Assembly (NCBI GenBank): GCA_028023455.1
Contig: JAQFVV010000036.1
Span: 7,929,576 to 7,993,575, forward strand
DNA: 64,000 nt
Reading direction: 5' to 3'
DNA from: Epiperipatus broadwayi
Taxonomy: Eukaryota; Onychophora; Udeonychophora; Euonychophora; Peripatidae
Below, in pieces: positions 11,270-23,450 of the stretch (position 1 is the first letter of the stretch; each line of letters begins with the position of its first letter). Below the pieces are notes generated by a model. It made no database searches, was not told the origin of the DNA, and saw only the letters and a list, made by a program, of their open reading frames with translations. The position numbers and the translations under genes were made by a program.

Positions 11270-12510
11270 ATATCCGTAAATATGCAAATTAGAATCAGAG
11301 CGCCTACACTTGCCATTTCTTCGACAAAGCATAAAAAGACTCTCTTTTGTTCATTGCATGTTCATCCGAGATGATGAAACACGCCTCCTTAACCTTCCTT
11401 CGCAAATCATTCCGCTCCCTACACAATACTCTTGGGTCCATCTGCTCTGCATAAATGACCTACAGCCATTGCGTGCTGAACAAAAATTGACGGGTGGAAT
11501 GAGTCAACTAAGGCCTTATTGTGCACATACACATGTTGGGCAAATCTTGTTTGAACCGATGTCCTTGTCTCCCCATAATATTCAGCCAGGTGGCTGTTTT
11601 CGCTACATGCAATCTTTTAGACCGCCTGCTGTGCTTGCACTGGAAGAATATAATCTTTGTATTGTTTATACACCTGTTCAAATTGGGGGGGGGGAACGAA
11701 AACACACACAGAACTCCGAGCAAAAAATTGTCCGCAATTTTCTATAAATATTTTTGATATATGGTAGCGAAATACGCGATTTGTCTTGTTTCAACTCGTG
11801 ATTTGGCCCTCTTTTAAATTTCTTAATAACATTATCAATAACTTGTTGATTGTATTTTGCATTGATGAGCTCATTTCTATAAGTTTCGATATTGCTTCTT
11901 TTGTCAGCTTCGAAGCTACACAAACAGTTATTTATATGTAGGAATGATTTGAGGTCAGCAAATTTATGTATATCTTTTGTATTTGATAAGTGATGTATAT
12001 GACCTCTGATGTTAATCTGCTTAATGTTCATTTTGTACTAAAAGTGATTTAGCCTCAATCATCACTTGCAGGTCCAAATATTTAATACTGTTCGATGCTT
12101 CCTCCTGACTTACATTTATGTTAAGGCCTGATGCTGTTATAAGGTCAGTTTTGATATCTTTAATGGTTTCCTCCGGAGCGGCCACAAAAATATCATCTAC
12201 ATACCTAACATACAGAACTAATCCGCTATTCATATATCTAGGAACAATATCCGTTCATATGCATTCATCGTAACACTGGCGATGATACCGCTCATCGGAA
12301 GACTCGTAGGCCAACCAAGATGATACCACTCATGATTGAAAACTGCATAAATATTTTGGTTCATCCATTCCAGCAATGCAACAACAAAATTGACCCGCTC
12401 AAGGTTCATTCCATAATTTATGAGTGCTTCTCTGACCACTATGATTGACTTAGGCCTATCAATCGATCCATATAGTTCTGCTACATCGAGTTCAGCATTG
12501 TGTAAAGCAA
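11270..12510 (-). pseudogene. PLE reverse transcriptase + GIY-YIG endonuclease, 5'-truncated (copy C)
   Basis: This copy starts inside RT motif A (ELDVAELYGSIDRPKSI) at about 12510, so the N-terminus is missing. Next come GWPTSLPMSGIIASV, the catalytic box YVDDIFVAAPEETIKD with both Asp kept, SLPYIKNIYRKL (linker), and the nuclease EYYGETRTSVQTRFAQH with Y, G, R and H of the GIY-YIG fold. The end reads KVKEACFIISDEHAMNKRES. Several frame changes (about 12230, 12030, 11670, 11400) make it a pseudogene. It is the most easily read PLE of the window. A poly-G run at 11684-11692 sits at one of the frame changes. Confidence 0.85.
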
Positions 12511-13704
12511 GTACATATTACGGTGAATATAATATAAATAATGTTCGCATTACCATTGGCAAAATTATAAATAGCAGACATTATAAAATATAATGTATTC
12601 ATTTGATATATTCAATAGCTGACATATAATCATGAATTCAAGTAATTATTTCGTACTTTTAAAACAATACGATTTTCTTGTGTTTTAAGCATATATTTTG
12701 TCAGTAAATATTTTTCAGGTAGAGACGATTATTTAGGCATTTATTCACGAATATAATTTTAATTTGCTGGAAAGACACATCTGTTTCATTGGTTCTAAAT
12801 AAATTATACTGTAATATAATCCATTTATCAATTTCAATAGCAAATTATTTTAAAGCATATAAAACAAAATTCAAGTCATTTCTTTTAATTTGTCTTCAAA
12901 TATTTCATTTTTTAAAATATCAGTTTATTTTGACTTCTTTAAAGACAAATCAAATATGAGTTTGTAATATCAATTATATATTATTAAAAAAAATTGTCAT
13001 TCTATCAAACAGCTCTATTGTAAAATACAGGTGCAAAGTCTTAATTTTATTCTCTTTACAACTTTAACATTTAAAATAAAATTCTTAATTAATATCTGGT
13101 TCCCCTCTATCAGTACAAATAAATTGACATTTGGTAATCATCTTCCTCATTATTCAAGTAGTCACTATTGCATTCTGTGCAATGTTGAAGGTCCCGGTTA
13201 ATTTCAAGTAGATAAACTGATTAGGAAAACTTTGGTGTTTAGTGATTCATTTTGAAAATAATTATTCTGGAATAGTTGTTTTATTGACATCCACGTTGTG
13301 GGATGGTGCAATTTATGTGCTAAAACACATAAAAATGCCGTTTACGCGGGTGACTTTTCACAGCTGTTTTTATGTGTAATTCAACAATTCTGCTGTAATA
13401 CACATTACAGACCGCTTTGTCGTATCTCAGTAAATTATTTATGCCGAATCACACACTTCACACTTTTTATGATGTAGGGTGAGGGTGTGTTTAATTCAAG
13501 TAATCAATGTTATTTTTTCTTTAATTTTTTTTTTTATATTTATTGAAATCACGCGATTTAAGTATTTCATAATTCATGGACTGTTTACACACTTCTCTAT
13601 TGAAATTATGTGCAAAACATTGTCTAAGGATATGTTTGAACATACTCGTAAATAGTTAACGTGTCAAGTAGCATGTACTCGAGAACCTATACGAGAAAAT
13701 AATA
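12511..13704. other. AT-rich intergenic sequence
   Basis: No recognisable frame or repeat. 13290-13500 is less AT-rich and lies next to the transposase at 13705; I looked there for an inverted repeat matching the far side of that gene and found none. Confidence 0.5.
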
Positions 13705-14569
13705 ATGGCGCAGGAAAATCCAGATGTTCGATTGTGTGATTTACCAACAACAGAATGTGATGCAGTGGCCTTTTTGCAAAGCAAAAATGTACTTCCAAAT
13801 TCAAATGAATGCGAATGTGGAGCCTCAATGAAATCTAGGATTGAAAAAAGTACGTCAGTTTAGATTTTCGTCTTTCATGCAGTAGAATGGTTTCCATTAG
13901 AAATCTCACTTGGTTTGTCGGCTCCAGAATACCATTGGTTAAAACTATACGTCTAATATATTTCTGGAGCCGTGAACAGCTAACTGTCGAAGCTGTCCAG
14001 AAAGAATTGGGCCTAGGCAAAAATGCCGTTTTTAGCATTGGACCAATGGTCTGCTCATGCTGTCTAATCGGCAGGCCTGGTTTGATAGTTGAGGTTGATG
14101 AAACTTTTTAGCCAGAGAAAGAACCATCAGGGAAGAGTACTACCTCCACAATGGATTTTTGGAGGGAGTGTGCTGAAAGACACGCGGATGTTTTCTGTCA
14201 TCTGTTCCTTGCAGATCTGCACCCATGCTTTTGTAGGCTGTGAAAGATAACATCAAATCTGGATCGACTATCTTCTCAGACTGTTGGAAGGGTTACAAGA
14301 CTGTTGATCTTGAGGCAGCTGGGTTCCACCATCTGACAGTCAACCACACTTACAACTTTGTGGACCCTTCCACATGAACTCACACCAAAAACATTGAGCA
14401 ACCTTGGGGCTTGCTAAAGTCTCGCAACAGGAAACACTGAGGAACTCACAGGAAATATCCATCAAACTACATGGCCAAATTTATTTGGTGGCGTCTCCAC
14501 AAAGATGAAGATGTTTTCCTAGCCATACTTGCAGAGATGTCTTTATCACAGCACATCAACACACAGTAG
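13705..14569 (+). pseudogene. Second Merlin/ISXO2-type DDE transposase (decayed)
   Basis: The start MAQENPDVRLCDLPTTECD at 13705 leads to ECECGASMK, a Cys-rich zinc-binding start. Then come LIYFWSREQLTVEAVQKELG and LIVEVDETF (first Asp of the DDE triad). The second catalytic region survives as SGSTIFSDCWKGY in a shifted frame. HTYNFVDPS and THTKNIEQPWGLLKS carry the catalytic Glu. The C-terminus ends SQHINTQ and TAG at 14567-14569. Length, about 288 codons, is normal for the family. At least three frame changes and a stop after DETF break it. It is clearly different from the transposase at 4746-5707, so two lineages are present. No terminal inverted repeats were found by eye. Confidence 0.82.
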
Positions 14570-15154
14570 GCCTCTTGAATTATTTAATTTGTTCATATTA
14601 TTTAAAAAAAGTTTATTAAAAAATCTTTTATGTTTTTGTAAATAGAAGAAAGGTATTTTTACAATTTATTTATTATAATTTTAATATTTGATGTTATTTT
14701 ATTAAAACTGAATTTTAAAGTTAGTTCGTGTTATTTTTAAACCTTTCTAAAATTGTTTATCTTTATAGCAAAAAAAAAAATTCATAAAAACTTGTATTTT
14801 TGTCGGTGTTAGTTTTTAAAGACATTGGCAAGTAAAAAAAAAGCCTTCTAAGTTGGTTGCAGACGGTTGTGGGTTTGCCTCCTGGCCGATGCTATGACGT
14901 ATGATAAAAACTTAGTCAATGTTATTTTTAATCTTTTATCAATTTGTTTATCTTACTTTAAACAAATTTTTATTAAGCTAAACAAAGGTTTCATTTTATA
15001 AAAGAACAATATTAATGAAAAAAAAAGGTTATACAATTGGTTATTAAAAGAGACTGGTATTAGTCCATACTGTTCAATAGAGATGATTGTTGTGATAGTT
15101 TTTGTTGTGTTAAGTTTTTAGGAAACTGGAATAACTTCCAAGTCTCCTCAATAA
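14570..15154. other. AT-rich sequence with A-runs
   Basis: Several A8-A10 runs, and a short less AT-rich block at 14860-14910. No gene seen. Confidence 0.45.
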
Positions 15155-15960
15155 TGAATTTTTTTTTTTATAAAAATAACGATTTATTTAAAAAATTGAT
15201 ACAACTTTATACAATGATGATTACATGAATACCAAGCAATGTCCATAGCTAAATGAATAGTGAATTGATTGTTGGATCAACGCTTCAGTAGAATTCTAGA
15301 TTGGACCATACTTTGCCCCAGTTGAACAATTATGCATGCCTCTTTGAGCATTGAAAAGGCACATCAAAATCTATAATAAGTATAAGATTAAAATCAAGAT
15401 GCGAGGCAGAGACCAAGCAGGCTGGGAAAACACTGGCAAGGACAGTGAATCTTTCCCAATCCATCAATCTTAGCCCAAGCATCCCGAGATCTGTCTATCA
15501 CTTTGTTATAAGTCAAGCAATTTAGTTCATGATTAAATTTCTTCCATAGCGTAAGCTTGTGGTTAAAACACCTGTAGAGATCCCTACTATCGCATTTTAT
15601 ACGCATATTATCGAGGTTATAGCCTCAATAAATATTACTACGTAATCAATGTGCGTTTAATAAATTTATAATTATAACTTTTATTGTTGAGTTGGATGGG
15701 GTGATCAACCCACTAATTGGTAGTAATTAGATAGTCTGATAGAGTTCTCATGTATGACTGAGCTCATTTTGGTATTGCATTGATGAGGCGAGACTCAAAC
15801 TTGATCATTAATATCTTTGCAATAATCAGTGAACCAACATAATGAATTTTGAAGATAGTAATTGATCTCTTGATTTTATCTTTTGCATTGACTGCAAGAA
15901 GCATGAGTTTTGATCTTGTTGAAGCTGGGTAGACATTAACTAACAACTCACATATCAGAT
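15155..15960 (-). pseudogene. Possible retroposed sequence with poly(A) tail, unidentified protein
   Basis: On the minus strand the sequence ends with AATAAA (about 15188-15179) followed within 20 bases by a run of about ten A (plus-strand T-run near 15160), as expected of a reverse-transcribed mRNA. Upstream are two open stretches. 15764-15946 includes LLAVNAKDKIKRSITIFKIH, and 15394-15606 includes SRDAWAKIDGLGKIHCPC. They are separated by stops. I do not recognise the protein. It could be a processed pseudogene of a host gene or the 3' end of an unknown retroelement. No flanking duplication was established. Confidence 0.35.
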
Positions 15961-16530
15961 TGAATAAGTGATAAAAATTGAAAATCTTATTATAGGAAAT
16001 TGTTTTGTTTTAATACATTTAATTAGAGATATTATCATGTAATAGGAAAAAAAGCGTAATAAGTTTTATTTTTGTTAATGTTTATAAAAAAAAAAAACAT
16101 AATCCAAAAAAAAAAGCCCACTAAGTTTAAAGTTTGTTTGTATGTATTATTTGTGTAACCAAAAAAAAAAAGCTTAATAACTTTGAACTTGTTGATAATT
16201 GTTTTTATAAAAAGCGGTTTGTATTATTTATCCGTGTGTCCAAAAAAAAAGCGACATTCCAAAAAATAGTCTACTAAGTTTAAAGTTTGTTTGTGTGATT
16301 TATTTGTTACATTTTCATTTACCATTGTCAAACTCCCTCCACTCTCAACTCTGCCGCCATCCATTTCTGCTAAATACACTAATGATTATTACTAAACATC
16401 CTCAAAAATAGAGAATATCTCTGGCACTGATATACACTTTAAACCTCAATTAAAAATTAATATATTAGATTTTTTGAATTTACCACACACAGAATTATTC
16501 ATCTTTTTTTTATCCTGTATATAATATCTT
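15961..16530. other. A-run-rich sequence with short degenerate repeats
   Basis: A motif of an A9-A12 run followed by GC and AATAAGTTT-like sequence recurs near 16050, 16110, 16165 and 16245, with TTTGTGTAACC or a similar word before some runs. No coding frame. Confidence 0.45.
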
Positions 16531-16930
16531 TATTGTAACCGGACAAGGTCATCCAACCTCTTTACATTGGTTGCAACTATTTCCTGATGAGCATGTTGCA
16601 GGAAGGAACTCTCGATTGGCATTCCCCAATGCAGATGTTACACCCCCCCTCTACAACAATATTTCCTGCTCATCAGAAGATGTAGTGCCATGGAGACTGG
16701 AAGCATCTAGAAATTTATCTGTTTGGCTTCCCAAACGGTGCCACTAGAGTTCCATCTCACTACAACCTTACTTACCATCGTCTGGTTATGCCGAACATAG
16801 CTCAGGAGGCATGAGATTCTTGTGAACCAGCACATAAATGGATGAATGATGTAAATGAAATTGACAAATGATATTTATTTTGAAACAATAATTTTATTTA
16901 ACAACAATGTGAATTAAAGTTCTTAAAGAA
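16531..16930 (+). repeat. Dispersed repeat R1, copy 1
   Basis: Matches 44141-44590 throughout, starting TATTGTAACCGGAC and including TGCAGGAAGGAAC, CAACAATATTTCCTGCTCATC, GAAGCATCTAG, GTGCCACTAGAG and TATTTAACAA. The words CCTGATGAGCA and TGCTCATCAG form an inverted pair about 80 bases apart. No coding potential. Followed after about 290 bp by a tandem array. The family is not recognised; a Helitron-like (Helentron/pearl type) nonautonomous element is one possibility. Confidence 0.75.
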
Positions 16931-17218
16931 GAGGAAGGAAAAGTTTGCTGACAGTCTATATAGGCTATCTTCCTATCCGTGTGCACATCATGGATGTTTT
17001 CTGATTGTTCCTAAGTGGGAATTGTCGTTCTAGGTTCAAAGCTCCCTCATCTGCATAGATACGTATCGATGTGTATAGCAGTCATTAATTTACTTAGGTA
17101 TCTTGAAGTGTTTATTCTATCCAAGTATCTTGAAGTATTTACTTTATCCATGTATTGAGGATTATGTGTTTTAATCCAGGAATCCCAAAGTATCAATTTT
17201 TTATTTTACATATCATAC

Positions 17219-17535
17219 ATGTGCGGGTTTGAACCACTTATTTATCATATCAATACAATCTGAAGTCATTATTGGGAAGATGTTTATTGTTACTTATCAT
17301 ATTCAGAGTGGGTTTGAACCACTTATTCACCATATCACTACATTTTGAAATCCATTATTTGAAAGAACATTATATTATTATATTCAGTGTGGGTTTGAAC
17401 CACTTATTCATCATATCATTACAATTTGAAGTCATTATTGGGAAGAGATGTATTATTACTTATCATATTCAGTGTGGGTTTGAACCACTTATTCATCACA
17501 TCAATATCATTTGAGGTCATTATTTGAAAGACATT
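17219..17535 (+). repeat. Tandem array, four ~84-bp units in a two-unit higher order
   Basis: Each unit starts GGGTTTGAACCACTTATT. Units 1 and 3 share GTCATTATTGGGAAGA, while units 2 and 4 share ATTATTTGAAAGA and then ACATTATATTATTAT. The array is therefore a ~168-bp dimer repeated twice. It lies downstream of R1 copy 1. Confidence 0.85.
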
Positions 17536-18531
17536 ATATTATTATTCCTTAATTCACATATGTAAACATTTCCTTCATTTAAGTATGTGTGATTCCAGAG
17601 GCAATTCATTCTATCAAAGTTTTTTATATATATTGTGCCCTTTTGTATGGGTCACCATTTAAGTTTTGTGCTAATCTAGTAGAAAATTTTAAATTTAAGA
17701 AGTATTTTAAAATGTGTGATGTTGAATTTGCTTGTGGTAATGTTACCATAAGTTTAATTAAAGCAATCTATGAGTGTTTGATATGTGAATTGTGTTGATA
17801 TTGAGAAAATATGTAAAGTGATGATGATTATGATGTAATACTGCATTAATAAATTTAATAACAAATGTTTGAAGCTAAAGTGATTAAAAGACAAGTTAAA
17901 ATTAGACAAAGATATTTATTTAGTTTAAAATATATGTTAAAAGTGAATAAAAATATTTTAAATTATAAGTACTTAAATTGAGATTAATATTTGATTTTAA
18001 TCATATCAAATAATTATTTTAAAATCTGATATAATATCTTATTTATTTTAAAAATAAATATTTATTTTAAAAAAGTAATTGTTAAGTTATTTTTAGATTA
18101 TGGGAAGCGTTTCTTGTATTGTAAAAACAGATGTTAATTAGAGATACACACACACATGCTTGGAAGCTTTCTCATAAAGTTGAAAAACTATTTTAAAATT
18201 ATGTTGTGAAATTTATGAATAATACGTGAGTTATCACGAGATAAAAATAAAGATATTAATGTAAAATATTAAATCTGATTTTTAAAAATATTGTCTTAAA
18301 AATATAACGTATTTAAAAAGATTTAGTTTATTTTAAATGATCTTATAAAAGTTAAGATTTAAATTAAGTGAGAAAGAATATTTTAAAAAAATATTTAATA
18401 GATTTGAATAAACGATAAAAATTATTTTTAAAATGTAATAATATTAAATATTAAATAAGTCATTATTTTATTTTTAATAGTGAGTTGATAAATATGTAAA
18501 TAAGCCAGCAAAGTTTGATTGTTTAAACGTA

Positions 18532-18565
18532 CCAATCAGATGTGGAGTCTCTTCGAGTATAAAAG
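18532..18565 (+). promoter_or_regulatory. CCAAT and TATA boxes of L4 copy 1
   Basis: CCAAT at 18532-18536 and TATAAAAG at 18558-18565, followed by TTCAATTGTTG. The same arrangement occurs in copy 2 (32351-32383). This is a typical RNA polymerase II core promoter pattern at the position expected for the U3/R boundary of an LTR. Confidence 0.6.
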
Positions 18566-18792
18566 CTGGATTCAATTGTTGAAGGGGGCTCTCTATAATT
18601 AAATTTCTAAGTTAATCGTGCTATTGAGAAAATAGCCAAGTAAATTTATAAACGCTCTTAAAATCAGTTTTAAAATCATAAGAGTGTTATTGTATATAAT
18701 TTTATAATTTTAAATGATAAGTATGCAGTAGAAACTTAATAATTCCCTATTGGTCTTCTCAATATCGAAACTCAATTTACGTACGAATAATC

Positions 18793-18945
18793 ATGGAAAC
18801 ATCACGTATCGGAGAAATATATCAAAAACTTTATGCTAGAGAAATAATAGACGCTGGATTAGTACATAAAACTACGAGATGGAGAAAAGTAGTATTTTGG
18901 ACTATAAATAGTTTTAAAAGTTTAAATTACTATTGTCTATTATAA
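18793..18945 (+). CDS. Short ORF in L4 copy 1, unknown product
   Basis: Fifty codons beginning METSRIGEIYQKLYAREIID, basic, about 230 bp after the TATA box. Copy 2 has an ORF at the corresponding place (32612-32743) with the same start and a shared pattern: M-T-S, Y-L-Y, AGL, W-K-V, F-K-S. The copies differ by a small deletion and insertion whose net effect keeps the frame. No family is recognised. It may be chance, since most codon differences change the amino acid. Confidence 0.25.
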   Translation: METSRIGEIYQKLYAREIIDAGLVHKTTRWRKVVFWTINSFKSLNYYCLL

Positions 18946-19063
18946 ATAGATATTTAAAAGAAATATGAATACTTCTATAGAAAGAAAGTATTTTTGCAGA
19001 TTTTAAAAGATTAAAATGTATATCTTAAGTAAAGATATAAGAAGTAGTAATTTTAATAAATAC

Positions 19064-19120
19064 TTGCCTTGTTAAGTCTTTGTGCTTAAAAGACTAAATA
19101 TTGACGATTTGAAAAGGCAA
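19064..19120 (+). ncRNA. Conserved nested hairpin in L4 copy 1
   Basis: TTGCCTT (19064-19070) pairs with AAGGCAA (19114-19120), enclosing AGTCTTT (19075-19081) paired with AAAGACT (19089-19095). Both stems are present at the same place in copy 2 (32877-32934), while loops and linkers differ. Just upstream, TATATCTT pairs with AAGATATA in both copies. Confidence 0.5.
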
Positions 19121-20962
19121 ATAGATTATAAATATGATTATTTAAAATCGTAATATAATAAAACTATTATTATTGAAGTAGTCTAAAACGCTGGACGTTA
19201 TAGATGGAAAAATAGATTCTTACCTAGATATATTGTTTTTTGAAAATGCACAAGTAATACGTGGACGTCCAGGCCAAACCAAATTAGGCCAAGTTAAGTT
19301 AATGGAAGTAATTAAATGAGAATAATTCAACAATTATAAATTAATTTAGAAATAATAACTTTTGGAACAATATTTTATGAAGAACTGGATCCAGAAAGAG
19401 AATTTATAAACTATTATTTTAATTTTATTTGTTTATGGGAACTTATTATTTTTTTTTTAAAAAATAAACGTTATCATTTTATTATAAACTTTTAAGAAAC
19501 ACGTGATACAACGGAACAGGAAATAGTGTTCTATTGACTTTATACATAGGATATTTGTTAGAACTTTGATGGTAGAACAAAAGACGTCGCTGGAAATACG
19601 TAATATGAACTTTTATTTTATTTATTTAACATAAAATTTAAAATATTATTAAACTATTAAAAGGAGGTTAGGTACATTTATTAAATACTAACTTAAAAAT
19701 AAGATAATAATTAATTACATAAATTTATTTTATAATTAGTATAACACGAAATATTCTAATGAATGTTTATGAGTATAAATGTGAATGATTTTTATTTTAT
19801 GAAGCTGCAAATTCCGAAGAATGCTGGATAGCAGACTGGACATTATTATTATTATGGTAAAAATATTGTATAATGTTTTTTAATGAATTTGATATGTTTT
19901 TCTTTAGATCAACTGAATATTATGTTGTTGTAGAATGAATGGATAGATATTTTATGAAAACACATATATTATATTGGCAACTAACTTTATTAAAATATGC
20001 ATAATTTTAATTTATAATATAAACCTGATACAACATTATGTAAGAAGCTTAGAAATAATTATATGATTCTTTCATAAATAAATTTTGATATTTTATTATG
20101 TTATAGTATTAGAATTATATTTATTCTTTATTGAGGTAATTATTTTATTATTTGCAAGATAAGAATAGATGTGAAAAGACTCTATTTTTGTGTATTTTGT
20201 TTATTAAATAAGTTAAGTTACGTTATAGGTAGAAGCTTATATTTGGATTGAAGTTTATTAAGTATAGACAATGTAGTATAGGTAGTTTAGATAATGAATA
20301 TTTTATTTAAATTGATGTTTATTTTCCGGAAATTTTAGATAAGTTTAGAATATGTTTTATAGATAGAAATTTATTAGAAAGGATTAAATAACACATCAAG
20401 TAAAGTAATGATTTTTACACAGAAAAGAATCATAGAATTTATCTAAGGTAATGCTTTATGAATTTAGAATTGATAAATGATTTAAATAATAATATTTGAA
20501 CAATAGAGATATATAATGCATATTTGATAAAACATATAACAGGAATTACATTAGGTAAAGTATAATTACAGTCAATTATTTGTTATACACTATAAAGATA
20601 CATTAATTTATATAAAGCTATTAAGCAATGCTAATAATAAAGTGAATACATGATAATACATTATAAATAGTAATACTTAATTAATGTAGCTATTTAATTG
20701 GTAGAGTTTCATTATTTACACATGTTACATAAATAGTCTTGACATATATTGTTATTTGTAGTAATTAAAGTACACTACTATTTATTTTAAGAAAAATCTA
20801 AGTTTTGAAAACATACTATAATATTATTGGTATAGCATTTGAAGGAATGTAAAATTGCTTATTAAGTACATGAGTTAATAACAGTGTAAGCCTCTTATAT
20901 TTGTATTTTCCTATTTTATTTTTTATTTATTTTTCCTAAATTCTAAAACTGTAAATAGTGTA

Positions 20963-20995
20963 AATAAATTCTTATTTGAAGTTATTGTAAATAAA
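20963..20995 (+). terminator. Poly(A) signals of L4 copy 1
   Basis: Two AATAAA hexamers (20963-20968, 20990-20995) precede GTGTGTCGAG and the conserved TTCACCACAGCATTTTGACA. The second hexamer and this following block are conserved in copy 2 (34803 onward), so a cleavage site near 21010-21050 is likely. Confidence 0.45.
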
Positions 20996-21572
20996 TTTGT
21001 TAATTTGTTTTAAAAGTGTGTCGAGTTTCATTATTTTTCACCACAGCATTTTGACATCAGATAATTTGAAATAAACATAATATTCGCACAAAATGAATTT
21101 GTTATTATTATTTAGAAATGAATTCAATATTTGCTTAACATTATTTTATAAGAATTGATTGACATGAACATAAATATTACAATGGTCATAAGATGATTAT
21201 AATGCACATTATAAGAATACAATATTGTTTATTGTCACAGATTATTAAGTATAAGATTTTGATCTATTTTAAAATGAAGATACCATATGAAATAAAAGAT
21301 ATACATATAATTGTTTATTCATTTAATGATTGATTATATAATAGAAATAGATGAGATTAAATTACACTCTAAGATTAGTATTATTTATTATTATTATTAA
21401 AATAGGTTAGGTGTATTTAAGTTTGATATAAAATCCCACATCATACTTATTTACATAATTTATTATTATTTTAAAACAACTTAGAAGAACCTGAGATTAT
21501 TTAATTATATTTTAAGTTAAAAGTTAGGAATTATTTTAGTATTATTAAAGATAATTTATTTCATTTAAAAGT

Positions 21573-21666
21573 CATAAGAATACTATAAATGTAGTGGTAA
21601 GATGATAAGGTAGTGGTAGTATTCTTATGCCATTGAGACAGTATCTTGGAAGATATTAACTCAATG
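21573..21666 (+). ncRNA. Conserved long stem plus hairpin in L4 copy 1
   Basis: CATAAGAATACTA (21573-21585) is a perfect complement of TAGTATTCTTATG (21617-21629), 13 bp. Directly after it CATTGAG (21631-21637) pairs with CTCAATG (21660-21666) and encloses TATCT-tgga-AGATA. All three stems are preserved in copy 2. Confidence 0.6.
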
Positions 21667-21901
21667 TAAATCTGCTTATTACTTTGTAACTTTACTTCAC
21701 AGTCTCATAATTTTATTAAATACTTATTTAATTAATATAATCTGGAACTATATTGATTTGGATAATTGATAATAAATTTAATTAAGATGTGATAATATAA
21801 AAGTATATTAAAGATAGATATGCAAATTTTAATTAAGCATAATAATGTAACTGAGCTAGTTGTATTTTAAACTATTTTATATATCAAGAAGTAAGGGTAC
21901 A

Positions 21902-22808
21902 ATATATAAAATCATGACCGTTATTCAGAATAAATTGTTTTGTTTTCTTATTATTTGAAAGCATTTTAATAATCCATCCATCCAGAAAATGACATTTTAT
22001 TAAATCATAGATTATCTTGATAAACATATCTTACAAAATATTTTTATTTCATCTATTATTCCACTGCATTCCATTTTTAAATATATTTCCCTTTGTATTA
22101 CTTACAATCAACTAATTTCAAAGCAACATTTCATTATATCATATCTTAACTTAAGAAATACAATTTGCGAAATATTTTTACTTATCATAATAGGTTATAA
22201 AAGCTGTACAATTTTCCTACCTGAACCTATATTTTCTGGTTCCAGAGACAATTCATTCTATCACTTTTCCAATCAATAAGGGGGTTCTGAGAGCTTGACA
22301 AGCCGATGGGCGGCAGGCAGTTCACAGGCCTTGATTTATTTTATTTCATAGCTGAACCGAGAGAGAGGGAAAGCTATTTTCAATTATTCAGACATTTGAA
22401 GATATAATATTTTATCCAATTGTTTCTTCACTTAATATTTTATTAGTTATAAGTTCCTTCTTTTTATTGTTCACTGTTCTCCAAGCTTTGTTGAGCTAGT
22501 ATTCATATAATATGGATTTTTCTAATAACAGTCTTGATGCGTTCTGACCGTATGTCTGCTACAAAAATCTCCTAAGCACTCTCTTCTCCCCTATTTATCT
22601 CTTTATACTTTTGGCGGGAACAGATTCTAATAACTCTTATCAGCTGTTTTTGGAAAAACAGCTATTGAGTTTTAAGCCCACGGCAATCTTTATTTTTTAT
22701 TAATCATTAATTACAGCCTTCTTTTTGATAATCTGTAAACTTTAAACTTTTGCAAAATATTGCATTTTAACAATACTTTTAATATTTTAAAATATTAATT
22801 TTTAAATT
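21902..22808. other. Gene-free sequence with one short palindrome
   Basis: AGCTGTTTTT-GG-AAAAACAGCT at 22642-22663 is a perfect 10-bp palindrome. TTCCAGAGACAATTCATTCT near 22238 repeats almost exactly a stretch at 17593. The block 22260-22340 is less AT-rich. No coding frame recognised. Confidence 0.5.
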
Positions 22809-23091
22809 GCTGTCATCTTTTTATTTCATTATAATGGTAGTTACGGATAATTCAACCGATGACGTATTACACTTATCGATTTCCCTTCCGGTAGACATCG
22901 TCAATTTTTGCTTGACAACATTATCACAGCAACCAAATGACTGGCGTGATTAATACATCAGAGAGTCTTTTTTTTTTCACCTGCGAGATTTAAAATTCGT
23001 AAAGAGGTTTGGGAAATTTTTTTATTTTTCTGTCTATTGTGATTTTGCTATCCACGGCATCACTGTTACTTTTTTGAGCTCTTAATTCGGG

Positions 23092-23434
23092 TAAAGTGTT
23101 TTATTTTGTTAATATTTCTACAATTTTCAAACTTACATTGAATTACGTTTAATGTGTAAATAATTTTCAATAATTTTTTAAAACAAATTTGCTATAGACA
23201 GTACGTTTTTAAAATTACCAAATGCATGTGATAACACGTTTTCTCCAAGGTTGCCATTAATGCCAGACTCGCATTAATTCGGGTAAAGTGTTTTATTTAT
23301 TTATTTTAAATTTACAAAAATTTTTTGTTAATATTTCTTACATTGAATTACGTTTAATGTGTAAATAATTTTCAATGATTTTTTAAAACAAATTTGCTGT
23401 AGACAGTACGTTTTTAAAATTACCAAATGCATGT
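23092..23434 (+). repeat. Tandem duplication, ~182-bp spacing
   Basis: The block TTAATTCGGGTAAAGTGTTT ... AAATTACCAAATGCATG starts at 23092 and again at 23274 with few substitutions and small indels. Confidence 0.85.
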
Positions 23435-23450
23435 AAAAGTGCGTGTACGC

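Larger units (their letters stand above)
17634..21901 (+). mobile_element. L4 element, copy 1: ~4.3-kb solo-LTR-like element without long ORFs
   Basis: Aligns end to end with 31416-35722. Ends are TGTGCCC and GGGTACA, an imperfect 7-bp inverted repeat with TG...CA termini, and ATATAT stands on both outer sides, a possible target duplication. It contains a CCAAT/TATA promoter (18532-18565), poly(A) signals (20963-20995) and conserved hairpins. No ORF longer than about 70 codons is present. The simplest reading is a very long solo LTR with U3 about 0.9 kb, a long R and U5. No primer-binding site follows the right end and no polypurine tract precedes the left, so it is not one half of an intact LTR element here. 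A nonautonomous DNA element is an alternative. Confidence 0.65.

Noticed and set aside
16570-16600. CTGATGAGCA...GGAAGGAAC in R1 (also near 44190) as a hammerhead ribozyme
   Set aside because: The CTGATGA box is present, but the GAAA core is missing (AGGAAGG instead) and no outer stem could be drawn in either copy.
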